NCBI GenBank assembly: GCA_035638255.1
Contig: DASRAJ010000057.1
Span: 15,077-79,076 of the forward strand
Origin: DASRAJ01 sp035638255
GTDB taxonomy: Bacteria; Bacteroidota; Bacteroidia; Chitinophagales; UBA10324
Direction: 5' to 3'
DNA length: 64,000 bases
Below the pieces are notes generated by a model, which was not told where the DNA came from, did no database searches, and was given only the letters and a program-made list of their open reading frames with translations. Positions 8,357-17,382 of this stretch are shown piece after piece (within the stretch, counting starts at the first letter, position 1; every line of letters begins with the position of its first letter). The position numbers and the translations under genes were made by a program.

Positions 8357-8815
8357 TCAGGTTGTTTTGTCGTTTAGCAGATAGTCGAAATGGATAACTT
8401 TTTCTGCTGTTGCTCCTGTTGAATGATAAAATTTAATAGCGTAGTCATCAACTTCGTCCGCCTCAACCATCACTGCTTCCACGCCAATATCCTTGCAGTA
8501 ATTGTTATTGCCTGTGATTAGCATTTTACCAATACCTTTTCGCTGAAACTCAGTTTTCACGGCAAGGTCGTAAATATAAACCAAGGGCGATTTGGAGTAA
8601 TATTGTTGCATTATGTATGAAGTTAATCCGCCTATAACTTTGTTATTCAGCAATGCCACAAATACAAAAAAACTATCCTTTGCTAATAATTGCAGCAGAT
8701 AAGTTTCGTCAGGTATTTTGAAATTTTTCATTTTAAAAACATCTTCAAAAACGCGGATAAGTTCAATGAACTTTTCAATGTCGTTCCGGTTTAATTTTTC
8801 AATTTTAATGTCCAT
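8357..8815 (-). CDS. GNAT acetyltransferase resembling the AAC(3)-I family
   Basis: The 152-residue protein is a single GNAT fold. The acetyl-CoA loop is QRKGIG (91-96). It follows the aminoglycoside 3-N-acetyltransferase (AAC(3)-I) pattern closely: an EDVFKM phrase near 24-29, IPDETYLLQLLAKDSFFVFV, a VIGGL strand, the family-typical LVYIYDLAVKTEFQRKGIG, VEADEVDDYAIKFYHSTGA, and an ending KVIHFDY. That family moves an acetyl group from acetyl-CoA to the 3-amino group of some aminoglycosides. This may be a chromosomal relative with a different natural substrate; resistance is not shown by sequence. It stands alone. Confidence 0.75.
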   Translation of the reverse strand: MDIKIEKLNRNDIEKFIELIRVFEDVFKMKNFKIPDETYLLQLLAKDSFFVFVALLNNKVIGGLTSYIMQQYYSKSPLVYIYDLAVKTEFQRKGIGKMLITGNNNYCKDIGVEAVMVEADEVDDYAIKFYHSTGATAEKVIHFDYLLNDKTT

Positions 8816-8902
8816 ATTGTTCTAAGTTTAGGTCCAGCACTATGCATAACAAAGAAGGGATTAAACAAAAAAAAGGCAGATGCAACAGTTAACTTCCGTT
8901 TT

Positions 8903-9811
8903 TCATTTCCAGAAACTGTAACTATATTCTGTTTCCGAAACCACTTTGTCACCAGCTTTGAGAGTTTCTTTAATTCTGTTTCCATATTTATCGTTCGCAT
9001 ATTCTATCAGTGAATAACCATCGTCTTTTTTTATCAGGAAGCCATTCCTATCATACATATAAGTTACGGTTGGTGCTCCTCCGTAGCCGCCGATATTTTC
9101 CTCTTGAATTAAATTTCCATTTTTATCATAATGATATTTCTCCCATAGAAAAATTCTCCCGGAGGTGTCTGTTTCTGATTCCACATAAATCCACTTGTGT
9201 TCTACTTTCCGGTTTCGTTCATCATACTTAAAAAACTCACGAATTTTAAAATCACCATCTAACCGAAATAATTCTGTCATATTTCCCCTGTCGTCATATA
9301 AATATGTTGTAGGAATTTCCTGGGGTGAGGTATTGTATTTCGCTGCTCTTATTTTGTTCTGCTGATTCTTTCTGATTAATTGCCCCTTGCTATTATAAAA
9401 ATATTCAGTTGTGAAAAGGGTATCACTTCTTTCTTCAGTAAGTAATTTTCCGTCTTTGTAAGTCAGTAAATATTTTAAGCTGTCTGAACTCCCATCCGGG
9501 TGGTTAATTCCTTTTTCTTCAATTTTATTTCCATAGGTGTCGTATTGATACCACAGTTCAAGTCCTGGTTTTTCAAGAGTGTCAAAAATTAAAAGGTAAA
9601 TCAAGTTTCCATTTGAATCATACTTTTCAAGTTGGACTTTCCCCTCCCATTCTTTCATTCCCGGAAGCAAGTTGGTTTTGTAAATGTGTATTGTGCTGAC
9701 AACTTCTTTCACTTTGTTTTGCTTGATTAGTTTTTCATCAAGATTGCTTTGCTGCCCCAAAAGGGAGTTTGTTAGAAAAAGTAAGAGGGTAATTATTTGC
9801 AAACGGTTCAT
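8903..9811 (-). CDS. Secreted YD/RHS-like repeat protein
   Basis: The 302-residue protein has a signal peptide (MNRLQIITLLLFLTNSLLGQ). The start at 9811 was chosen for this; a longer frame from 9862 has no support. The mature part consists of short beta-repeats of the YD type, such as EKYDSNGNLIYLLIFDTLEK, YQYDTYGNKIEEKG, YLYDDRGNMTELFR, YHYDKNGNLIQEENI and YMYDRNGFLIKKD. In RHS proteins such repeats form a beta shell, but this protein is short and has no toxin domain. It is probably periplasmic or surface-exposed. No partner is apparent. Confidence 0.75.
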   Translation of the reverse strand: MNRLQIITLLLFLTNSLLGQQSNLDEKLIKQNKVKEVVSTIHIYKTNLLPGMKEWEGKVQLEKYDSNGNLIYLLIFDTLEKPGLELWYQYDTYGNKIEEKGINHPDGSSDSLKYLLTYKDGKLLTEERSDTLFTTEYFYNSKGQLIRKNQQNKIRAAKYNTSPQEIPTTYLYDDRGNMTELFRLDGDFKIREFFKYDERNRKVEHKWIYVESETDTSGRIFLWEKYHYDKNGNLIQEENIGGYGGAPTVTYMYDRNGFLIKKDDGYSLIEYANDKYGNRIKETLKAGDKVVSETEYSYSFWK

Positions 9812-9970
9812 TTCCGGATAGCTGCAAAAGTTTGGGTATTGCCGAAGGCGGCGATTAAGCACTACAATTGATAAATTTGGGTTAAGGACCAGAAGATCAT
9901 CGCAAAGTTGAATAAATAATGAAACATTTTACTTAAAACTCATGTACAAGCTTACCATAATCATTACATC

Positions 9971-10210
9971 ATGGATTTCATTTTAGAATTTAAACGCTGG
10001 AAACTCTTCTTTCTCTTAGTAGGAATTCCAGGTATTTTCCAATTCATTGTATTGGGTGTTATGATTTCGCGACACAATCCGGGAGCAATGTTGAGTGCCA
10101 TTTTAATAATGATGATCTTCTCAATTGGAGTTTTCTTCGGATGGTTTTTTTCGCTGGGGACAAATCTTGGCAAAAAACTGTCCCGCCCAATAAGTGTTGA
10201 GCTTGAATAA
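9971..10210 (+). CDS. Small two-helix membrane protein, unknown function
   Basis: The 79-residue protein has two predicted membrane helices (about 12-33 and 41-64) with a short loop SRHNPGA and charged ends, so it looks like a genuine inner-membrane protein. No family is recognised. It begins within 160 bases of the divergent YD-repeat gene. The 287 bases downstream contain a short CA dinucleotide run (about 10236-10248) and nothing else recognisable. Confidence 0.55.
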   Translation: MDFILEFKRWKLFFLLVGIPGIFQFIVLGVMISRHNPGAMLSAILIMMIFSIGVFFGWFFSLGTNLGKKLSRPISVELE

Positions 10211-10497
10211 ATTTAAATGGTTGGTTTGATCTTACACACACACACACATGATTACTGCCTGCATTGTTATTATCGGTATTTACAAAATGATTCAAAAGAC
10301 CAAGGCTCCGGCCGACAAATCCGAGAAGCTGCATCCCTTTTTTGTAACTCATTATATCAGGCAATCAATCAGCAAGTTTTTCCCCACTTCAATAAGTAAA
10401 TAATCCCTCCACTCACATTTAATGTTTCTCCTTTGAGCGAAAGATTAAGTATCTCTCCTCGCTAAAACGTATGGATAAATCTTTGTAATGAAGATGT

Positions 10498-11421
10498 ATG
10501 ACAAAGGATCAATCCATGAGGCGATTTAATATTTGCATAATATCAATGCTCTTTGCATCCTTCAGTTTTTGCCAAATACCCGATGCAGTTATCAGCTCTT
10601 CTCCCATTCCGCGTCCTTCTGATTCCATCCCGAAAGTTTCTCACCCACATCCGTATCATGTGAATTACTGGCTTAGCGGTTCTATTATCGTAGCTGGCAA
10701 CGTCGGAAATGTGCTGGCGATAAACAGGATTAAAAACAAGCCGGTCATTACAGATGCGGAAATATCATCACTCAACACCACTGACCTCACCGGGCTGGAT
10801 CGTTGGGCATTAAAGCAAGATCCATTGCTACGGGATCACCATGATCGTATGTCAGACGATGTTATCACCTCAACAATTATTTTACCCTTTGTGCTCGTCC
10901 TTAATAAGGACATACGCCATGATTGGGTAAATCTTCTTTTGATGTATGCTGAAGCACACGCTGTGGTCGCAACCATCTACAACTATTCTTTTCTGGGCCC
11001 CACGTTTCAAAATAAATTCCGGCCGATTGTTTATTACGACAGCGTTCCAATTGGCATACGCGAAAACGGAAACAACAGAAATTCATTCTACAGCGGGCAC
11101 GTGGCTACCGCTGCAGTTGCCACGTTTATGATGACAAAAATTTACTGTGATTTTCATCCTGAAATCGGTGCAAAGAAATATTTGTTATACACCGCGGCCA
11201 CGCTTCCTCCTCTTGCTATTTCCTATTTGAGAGTAAAAGCATTGAAGCATTTTCCGAGTGACAATTTGGTTGGATTGGGCGTAGGAGCTGTTTGCGGCAT
11301 CGCGATTCCTGCCCTTCATAGGGTCAAAAGTGATCGTGTCGCACTTGGAATGTTTACGACTCAGGATGGTGGAATTGGGTTGAGTTTGAATTGGAGGATT
11401 GATGGGGAAGTCGGGAATTAG
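10498..11421 (+). CDS. PAP2 superfamily lipid phosphatase (first of three)
   Basis: The 307-residue protein has an N-terminal signal/anchor (start at 10498, or Met7 at 10516). The three PAP2 signature segments are present: NKFRPIVYY (RP at 175-176), SFYSGH (SGH at 199-201), and YLRVKALKHFPSD (R245, H251, D255). These supply the catalytic histidines and phosphate-binding residues. PAP2 enzymes remove phosphate from phosphatidic acid, undecaprenyl diphosphate or related lipids on the outer side of the inner membrane; the substrate is not predictable here. It is monocistronic. The 3' end runs into an AATTAGG-type heptamer repeat. Confidence 0.85.
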   Translation: MTKDQSMRRFNICIISMLFASFSFCQIPDAVISSSPIPRPSDSIPKVSHPHPYHVNYWLSGSIIVAGNVGNVLAINRIKNKPVITDAEISSLNTTDLTGLDRWALKQDPLLRDHHDRMSDDVITSTIILPFVLVLNKDIRHDWVNLLLMYAEAHAVVATIYNYSFLGPTFQNKFRPIVYYDSVPIGIRENGNNRNSFYSGHVATAAVATFMMTKIYCDFHPEIGAKKYLLYTAATLPPLAISYLRVKALKHFPSDNLVGLGVGAVCGIAIPALHRVKSDRVALGMFTTQDGGIGLSLNWRIDGEVGN

Positions 11422-11450
11422 GAAATTAGGGAATTATGGAATTGGTTGTT
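11402..11450. repeat. AATTAGG-type degenerate repeat over the PAP2 stop codon
   Basis: The units GGGAATTA, GGAAATTA, GGGAATTA and TGGAATTG are arranged in tandem and cover the stop codon of the preceding PAP2 gene. The same words recur in the tandem palindromes at 25314-25520. Confidence 0.5.
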
Positions 11451-11578
11451 AGTCATCGGTTATTGGTTGGACTTTCTTCTCCGATTAACAATTAACTTTT
11501 TTGTTCTGCTGCCCGGTATCTTTATTGTCACAATCATTGAAGCGGATTTGATTGCTTAAATTTCTCCCGATTTTAATT

Positions 11579-14500
11579 ATGGATTCATTTATCATTTGTC
11601 AAAAATGCGGAACAAAAAATAAGGGCCACGCGGAAGTATGTCAGTCGTGTAATACCTTACTCGGAATTGTCTGTTCGAATTGCAGCAAATTGAATTCTGA
11701 ATTACTGAACTTTTGTGAGAACTGTGGAACTGCCCTTACGAAAAGTCTTCTCGTACAAGCAACGGAATTTGAAGCAGAACGTCTCCATCTCAACATTATG
11801 TTTTGCGACCTGGTTGGATCTACCGCACTTTCTGAAACCCTTGATCCGGAAGTGTTCCTTGATGTTGTGGTTGCATACCAGGAAGTTTGCGCTAAAACTA
11901 TTGAAGAGCAGGGAGGGTACATTGGGCAGTACCTTGGTGACGGTATTCTCGTTTACTTCGGCTATCCCAAAACTTTTGAAGATAATTCCCTGCGGGCGGT
12001 ACAAGCGGCGCTGAATATTCTTGAGAATCTAAAAATCCTGAATGAGAAGTTAGTAAAAGAAGAGAAGCCGGCGATTGCTGTGAGGATTGGAATCCATACG
12101 GGCCTCGTAGTGATGGGCGAAGTCGGCGGCGGAGACAAACGCGAACGACTGGCCCTGGGTGATACACCAAACATTGCATCGCGCATTCAGGCACTCGCCG
12201 AACCGAATGAAATTCTCATAAGCGCGGAAACCTATAAGATTGTCCAGAAAATAATTTACTGCCGGGAAAGAGGAACTCATACGCTTAAGGGCATTTCCAC
12301 CCCCATGACCGTATATCAGCCGGTCTCCATTGAACTCACCAAGAGTTTTACCACTGAGCAAACGCACTATGACTTTCCGCTCATCGGAAGAGAGGAAGTG
12401 ATGAAAAAACTTGAGACCTACTGGAAAAAAGTCGCGCAGGGAAAAAGCGAAACCGTAATCATCCGCGGAGAAATAGGAACAGGAAAAACACACGTGATGA
12501 ATTATTTCACGGCGGCTATCGCCGATAAGAAAGCACAGAAGATTTTTTTTAAGTGCACATCCTATTCTCAAAATAATTCTCTCTTCCCGTTTGTGAATAT
12601 TTTGAACATGCTCATTGACCTCGATAAGGATGATAGCGATGAATCAAAACTTTCCAAAGTTGAAAAGTTTTTGGAGTCTTCGCATTTCAATCTTGCTGAA
12701 ACTGTTCCGGTAGTTTGTTCATTTCTTTCCATTCCCCTCTCAGGAACTTATCAACCGATCTCTTCCTCTAACAAAGTTGTTACAGAAAAAAAATTCCGTT
12801 TTTTTAAAGACCTTTTTTTTGCACTCAGCGAGACTGCTCCTATCGTACTCATCATTGAAGACGTTCATTATGCTGACAAGTTATCGCTGGAGTTATTCAA
12901 TAGTTTGCTCCGTCCCTCTAACCACAAAATTTTTTATTTGCTGAGTTGCCGAACAGAATTTAGTATTCCGTTCAATGAGTCTTACCACATTATTGATCTC
13001 TATCCGCTTGATAAAAAAGATTCTGAAAAACTTGCATTACAAATTGCAGGAAAGAAATTACCGGATGAAATTCTTCAGCTTATTATAGAAAAAACACAGG
13101 GTGTTCCGCTTTTCATAGAAGAACTGATGCATGTAATTCTTGACTCCGATGTTTTGGAAGCCAAAGAAGATCATTATATGATGAAAGGAACGCTTCCCGA
13201 TACTTTAATTCCCGCAACTCTTCAGGATTTATTGTTTGCGAAGCTGGATCAGTTGGGGAAGGCAAAGGAAGTTGCCCAGCTCGCTGCAGTTTATGGACGT
13301 GAGTTTACTGCCGATATGCTGCAGGTGATTTCAGCGATGGATTTTGAAACGCTCTCTGAAAATCTGAAAACGTTAGTGAATGAATCAGTGCTCGGAGTAA
13401 AAGGGAAGCTTCCAAACATTCTCTTCAGTTTCAACCAGGCGCTGATGATGGAGAAAGCATATCAACTCTTGCTCATCAGCAAGCGCCAGCAGTATCACCT
13501 TATGATTGCTGAAGTGCTCGACAAAAATTATCCCGCCTTCGCAAAAGCAAACCCTGACTTCATTGCACACCATTACACGCTCGGTGAAAAAATCATTCCC
13601 GCAGCAGAGTACTGGCATAAAGCCGGGCTTCTCTCTCTGTCAAGATCTGCGTTTGATGAAGCCATCATTTTTTTTCAGAGGGGAATGGATTTGATTCCGC
13701 GAATTGAAAATGTGAAGGATAGGACCTCACTGGAATTGCTGCTGCTTTCGGGATTGGTGCCGGCACTTCTTGCAACAAAAGGATACACTGATGAAAGTCT
13801 TGCGCCGGCGTTTGAGCGTGCGTATGAGTTGGCGAGCCACATAAGAAACCTTCCTCACTTATCATCAGTGCTCAGCGGATTGTGGGCGCACTACACGGCA
13901 TTGGGAAAACACAAGACCGCTTTTGTGATTGCCAAACGATTGTATGGGATAGCCCAGCGCACCAAAGATCCCTTCATTGAGTTTGAAGCCGGCAAAGCTA
14001 TGGGTGCTAATTTTTTCTGGCGCGGAGAATTTGCTCAGGCAAAAAAATACCTGACTAAGACGTTGAATAAATTTAATCCCGAAACGAAATACCAGGCCTC
14101 TTATTTATACGCGGAGCATCCGGTGGTGTCCACTCTTTCTTACCATGCGATAAACTCATGGATGCTCGGGGATGCTCAGCAGGCAACTGAATCGTCTGAA
14201 GCAGCACTCGTGTATGCAAGAAAATTAAATCATCCCTTCACGCTTACTTATGCCACAGGACTGGCGACCATCCTCAGTCATTTACGCGGCGATTTACCTC
14301 AGATGAAAATCTTTGCGAAAGAAACTTTGCAACTCGGAGAACAGTATGTTTTTACATTCTGGATTGAGATTGGAAATATTTTTTACCGGTGGGCTCTTGC
14401 GTCAAAGAATCCGGCCAGGGGACTTGATGAAATGGAAGAAGCCTTGGAGCGTATTCGTAATTCAGGCACCTCGTTGTGGATTCCAAGTTTGCTTGGAATG

Positions 14501-14881
14501 ATCGGAAAGCTATGTTTAGAAAATCAGCAAAGAAAAAAAGCACACTCACTCATTGACGAGTCCTTACGTTTGGCAATGAAGCACAATGAAAAATTCTTTT
14601 TAGCCGAATTGTATCGCATTAAAGGAGAGTTGCTTCAATCATCGAGAAAGAAAAAAGAGGCTGAGAAATTATTTCAGAAAGCATTTAAGACCGCCGAAAA
14701 ACAAGAAGCAAAATATTTTGTCCTGCGTGCTGCAATAAGCCAGGCTTCATTATACAAAGGAAATGACGACCGCGGACAACATACACAATTCATTTCTTCT
14801 CTGTTAGAGACGTTTCCGGAACAAGAAAAAAGCGGAGATATAATGGATGCGAAGGCATTTTTAAAAAGGGTTAAAGATTAA
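11579..14881 (+). CDS. Zinc-ribbon / class III nucleotide cyclase / ATPase / TPR signalling protein
   Basis: The protein has 1,100 residues. Domains in order: a double zinc ribbon with four CxxC pairs (about 6-52); a class III cyclase domain (about 65-235); a predicted NTPase module (about 265-560) with Walker A GEIGTGKT and Walker B VLIIEDVHYAD; and a long helical TPR region to the C-terminus. The cyclase has both metal aspartates (FCDLVGST and GDGILVYFG) and the NxxxR transition-state pair in GDTPNIASR, so it is likely active in making cAMP or cGMP. Which nucleotide is not certain. Start at 11579 begins at the zinc ribbon; an upstream in-frame start at 11552 is less likely. It is cytoplasmic and monocistronic. 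Confidence 0.9.
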   Translation: MDSFIICQKCGTKNKGHAEVCQSCNTLLGIVCSNCSKLNSELLNFCENCGTALTKSLLVQATEFEAERLHLNIMFCDLVGSTALSETLDPEVFLDVVVAYQEVCAKTIEEQGGYIGQYLGDGILVYFGYPKTFEDNSLRAVQAALNILENLKILNEKLVKEEKPAIAVRIGIHTGLVVMGEVGGGDKRERLALGDTPNIASRIQALAEPNEILISAETYKIVQKIIYCRERGTHTLKGISTPMTVYQPVSIELTKSFTTEQTHYDFPLIGREEVMKKLETYWKKVAQGKSETVIIRGEIGTGKTHVMNYFTAAIADKKAQKIFFKCTSYSQNNSLFPFVNILNMLIDLDKDDSDESKLSKVEKFLESSHFNLAETVPVVCSFLSIPLSGTYQPISSSNKVVTEKKFRFFKDLFFALSETAPIVLIIEDVHYADKLSLELFNSLLRPSNHKIFYLLSCRTEFSIPFNESYHIIDLYPLDKKDSEKLALQIAGKKLPDEILQLIIEKTQGVPLFIEELMHVILDSDVLEAKEDHYMMKGTLPDTLIPATLQDLLFAKLDQLGKAKEVAQLAAVYGREFTADMLQVISAMDFETLSENLKTLVNESVLGVKGKLPNILFSFNQALMMEKAYQLLLISKRQQYHLMIAEVLDKNYPAFAKANPDFIAHHYTLGEKIIPAAEYWHKAGLLSLSRSAFDEAIIFFQRGMDLIPRIENVKDRTSLELLLLSGLVPALLATKGYTDESLAPAFERAYELASHIRNLPHLSSVLSGLWAHYTALGKHKTAFVIAKRLYGIAQRTKDPFIEFEAGKAMGANFFWRGEFAQAKKYLTKTLNKFNPETKYQASYLYAEHPVVSTLSYHAINSWMLGDAQQATESSEAALVYARKLNHPFTLTYATGLATILSHLRGDLPQMKIFAKETLQLGEQYVFTFWIEIGNIFYRWALASKNPARGLDEMEEALERIRNSGTSLWIPSLLGMIGKLCLENQQRKKAHSLIDESLRLAMKHNEKFFLAELYRIKGELLQSSRKKKEAEKLFQKAFKTAEKQEAKYFVLRAAISQASLYKGNDDRGQHTQFISSLLETFPEQEKSGDIMDAKAFLKRVKD

Positions 14882-14950
14882 TAATCCGGCTTTAGAGTGA
14901 GGAAAGAAATGATTTCCTTGAGAAATGACATTTCTCAAAAGCAAAGGAGA

Positions 14951-15457
14951 TTACTTTTCTTCAATACTATTTCCATTGATATCAAAACGCTCCCATTTTT
15001 TGTCGTCAACCTGTACTTCATAATATCTTTTATCGTCTTCACCGTTGGTATAACTCAGGTATGTTCTGCCATACTGTATCCCCGGGTATTTTTTCTTCAT
15101 GAAATCGCGAATGGTAACCGGGACATCATCTGTCTCTACTTCCCTGCTGCGCGAAATCTGGTTTCCGTTGGTATCATAAACAATTCTGGATTGTAATTTT
15201 TTACTAAGATAGTAAACAATGTAACCACCGTCAGTCTGATACCATTCTTCACCATTCACACGGGCATACTCCGTATTCCACGCATCGCGTACTGCCTGCG
15301 GAACTTCATCCAACTTTAGCATCGTATGCCCGGGATACATTTGCGTCGCTGTAGTTGCGCCAAGCTGATTATTGGAGGCGAGGGGGTGCTTAGTTGAAAA
15401 ACATGACTGGAAGATCATGATGCCGGCAAAAGCAATAAATAAAAAATTTTTTTTCAT
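14951..15457 (-). CDS. PepSY-like (DUF2874) lipoprotein
   Basis: The 168-residue protein begins with a hydrophobic signal and a lipobox (FQSC), so it is a predicted lipoprotein. The mature part contains two PepSY-like units: DEVPQAVRDAWNTEYARVNG with EWYQTDGGYIVYY, then DDVPVTIRDFMKKKYPGIQ with RYYEVQVDDKKWERFDINGN. This pattern belongs to the BLIP-like PepSY family of Bacteroidota, thought to bind or inhibit proteins in the periplasm; the target is unknown. A paralog follows at 15589-16101 on the same strand. Confidence 0.8.
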   Translation of the reverse strand: MKKNFLFIAFAGIMIFQSCFSTKHPLASNNQLGATTATQMYPGHTMLKLDEVPQAVRDAWNTEYARVNGEEWYQTDGGYIVYYLSKKLQSRIVYDTNGNQISRSREVETDDVPVTIRDFMKKKYPGIQYGRTYLSYTNGEDDKRYYEVQVDDKKWERFDINGNSIEEK

Positions 15458-15588
15458 AATCGTTATTTTAGAAGAGTACTTATGTTAATCCGCCAAACTA
15501 ATTCCATGGCTACATTCACAGAATTGTTCAGCCCAATCAAATTATAGCATCACCCTCATAACAATTAATTTCATATTCACAGGCATTT

Positions 15589-16101
15589 TTATCTTTCAGC
15601 TTTATTCAGCAATGTTTTGTCTTCAATGTTGTTTCCGTTTGCATCAAACCGCTCCCAATCGTCGCCTATTTGTATTTCATAGATGTTCTCTCCTTGTACA
15701 GGATAGCTCATGTACATTTTCCCATATTGCACTTCCGGATATTTCTTCCTAATAAAATTAAGAATAGCCACCGGTACACTTCCCGAATCCACCTCACGGC
15801 TATGCATCCGTACGTTGCCATCAGCACCGTAAAGAATGCGGGATTGAAAATTTTTATAATCATAATACACCATGTATCCGTCTGCAGTTTTATACCACTG
15901 CGCCCCTTTTATTGCCGAGTAATTTTTCTTCCATGAATCACGAACAGGTTGTGGCAAATTAGAGGACTTCAGCCGGGAGTGATCCGAATTAATTTTTTCC
16001 TGGTGAGAAGCATTATCACTGCTGACGGAGTTTTGATTTTGCTGCGCAAAAGAATTTTCAATCAGCAGCGCAAAAACAGCAGGTAATAAAAATTTTTTCA
16101 T
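15589..16101 (-). CDS. PepSY-like (DUF2874) secreted protein, paralog of the preceding gene
   Basis: From 16101 the product has 170 residues with signal peptide MKKFLLPAVFALLIENSFAQ; a start at 16110 (MIAMKKF) is equally possible. It shares the two-unit plan of its neighbour: SNLPQPVRDSWKKNYSAIKG with QWYKTADGYMVYYDY, then GSVPVAILNFIRKKYPEVQY with YEIQIGDDWERFDANGNNIE. Unlike the neighbour it ends in AQ rather than a lipobox, so one form should be periplasmic and the other lipid-anchored. The two genes are 131 bases apart and look like a tandem duplication. Confidence 0.8.
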   Translation of the reverse strand: MKKFLLPAVFALLIENSFAQQNQNSVSSDNASHQEKINSDHSRLKSSNLPQPVRDSWKKNYSAIKGAQWYKTADGYMVYYDYKNFQSRILYGADGNVRMHSREVDSGSVPVAILNFIRKKYPEVQYGKMYMSYPVQGENIYEIQIGDDWERFDANGNNIEDKTLLNKAER

Positions 16102-16266
16102 AGCAATCATTTTAATATGTGTTGAAATGAATAGCACAAGACTATCAAATTTACTGCCTGACTTAAGCAGAATTGATACTGTTCCGGAAGCATTTGAATA
16201 TTTCAACCCCTTACCACAACAAAAGAGAAATCCTGGAGCATGTGGATAACTTTTACCGGAGACAAA

Positions 16267-17274
16267 TTAAAAGGTATATCTGAAATCAAAACCTTTTACT
16301 TGGCCTGTCATAGGAGCAACTGTTAATCCTGAACCATCTTTGCAGCGATGAAGTTTTGGAATCAGTAATCCATAGGCCGAACCTAAAGCAACGCCTACAG
16401 CCAGGTCAGTCGGGAAATGGTAACCACCTTTGTACCTTAGATAGGCAGTGGTTCCGGTAGCGGCCACCGCCACTCCATATAAAACGAATCGAAATGGCGA
16501 ATGCGGATGGTATGCTGAATACACACTTGCAACGAATAATGTCGCTGCCGCCGGAGCGGAAGGATGTCCTCCATAAAAAGAATTACGTGTGTGAGTACTT
16601 GCCCTTATTAACATCGGCACTTCAGGAATTTTCTGCAGATAAGTTGGACTGTTGGGATTTTGGTCAATCAGACTATCCGTGTCATAGGCATACGGTCGCA
16701 ATTTATCCACGCTCGCAGCGGTCATGGAATAAGAAGCGCCGGTAAGGGACATCGTTTCTAAATAAAGCAGCCCTATCTTTCCTGCGTCATGCCGGATGTC
16801 GTGATCAAAAAGAAGGACGAAGCCGTAAGCAAAGCTTCCGTATAAGAAGAAATCACTGATGTCCTTCAGCTTAGGATCGTAATTATGTATGTCCTTGCGA
16901 TTGAGACTATTTTTAATGTCACGCTGAGGATCTAAGTTGAGAATAACATTCGTGTCGGTTGATGGCTTTTTATTGATAAGATAAAAACCAAGTGGAGCTC
17001 CTATTGATCCTATTACGCACAAGGGGACATCAATAATGGGTTTGACATTGTAAAGGCAATTGCGGTTGTCATTTAATTTCGCTCCTCTAAATGCGGTAGT
17101 GCCGGGGAGAGGTTTATGTGAAGAAGGAGCAGCCCCCTGTTTACTTATAAGAGAATCATCATTAATCCTGAGAGTATCAATTTTGATTAGGGAAACTGAA
17201 TCCTCAGGGATTTGTGCGTGAACGATCAGACACATGGTTACCAATACCATCAATGCAAGAAAGAGTTTACTCAT
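16267..17274 (-). CDS. PAP2 superfamily lipid phosphatase (second of three)
   Basis: The 335-residue protein has a signal peptide ending near IVHAQ. PAP2 motifs: KLRPYAYD (RP 193-194), SFYGGH (GGH 235-237) with the family serine replaced by glycine, and YLRYKGGYHFPTD (R280, H286, D290). The catalytic histidines are kept. Between segments 1 and 2 there is a longer insertion (DTDSLIDQNPNSPTYLQ). It is likely an inner-membrane or periplasmic phosphatase for phospholipid or undecaprenyl phosphates. The gene lies 108 bases downstream of the phospholipase C-like gene, on the same strand, and may belong to the same transcription unit. Confidence 0.85.
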   Translation of the reverse strand: MSKLFLALMVLVTMCLIVHAQIPEDSVSLIKIDTLRINDDSLISKQGAAPSSHKPLPGTTAFRGAKLNDNRNCLYNVKPIIDVPLCVIGSIGAPLGFYLINKKPSTDTNVILNLDPQRDIKNSLNRKDIHNYDPKLKDISDFFLYGSFAYGFVLLFDHDIRHDAGKIGLLYLETMSLTGASYSMTAASVDKLRPYAYDTDSLIDQNPNSPTYLQKIPEVPMLIRASTHTRNSFYGGHPSAPAAATLFVASVYSAYHPHSPFRFVLYGVAVAATGTTAYLRYKGGYHFPTDLAVGVALGSAYGLLIPKLHRCKDGSGLTVAPMTGQVKGFDFRYTF

Positions 17275-17382
17275 AATAAAGTTGGTTTTAGCTGCTAATC
17301 TAAACTGGTTCTACCTTGTTTCTCTAAATTTCCCTTTTTAATCAACATACCTTTTTAAAACTTCCGACCTGCTTTTTTTGCA

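Noticed and set aside
10217..10399. 60-codon frame with a CA-repeat
   Set aside because: It is short, histidine-rich only because of the CACACA run, and has no start context.
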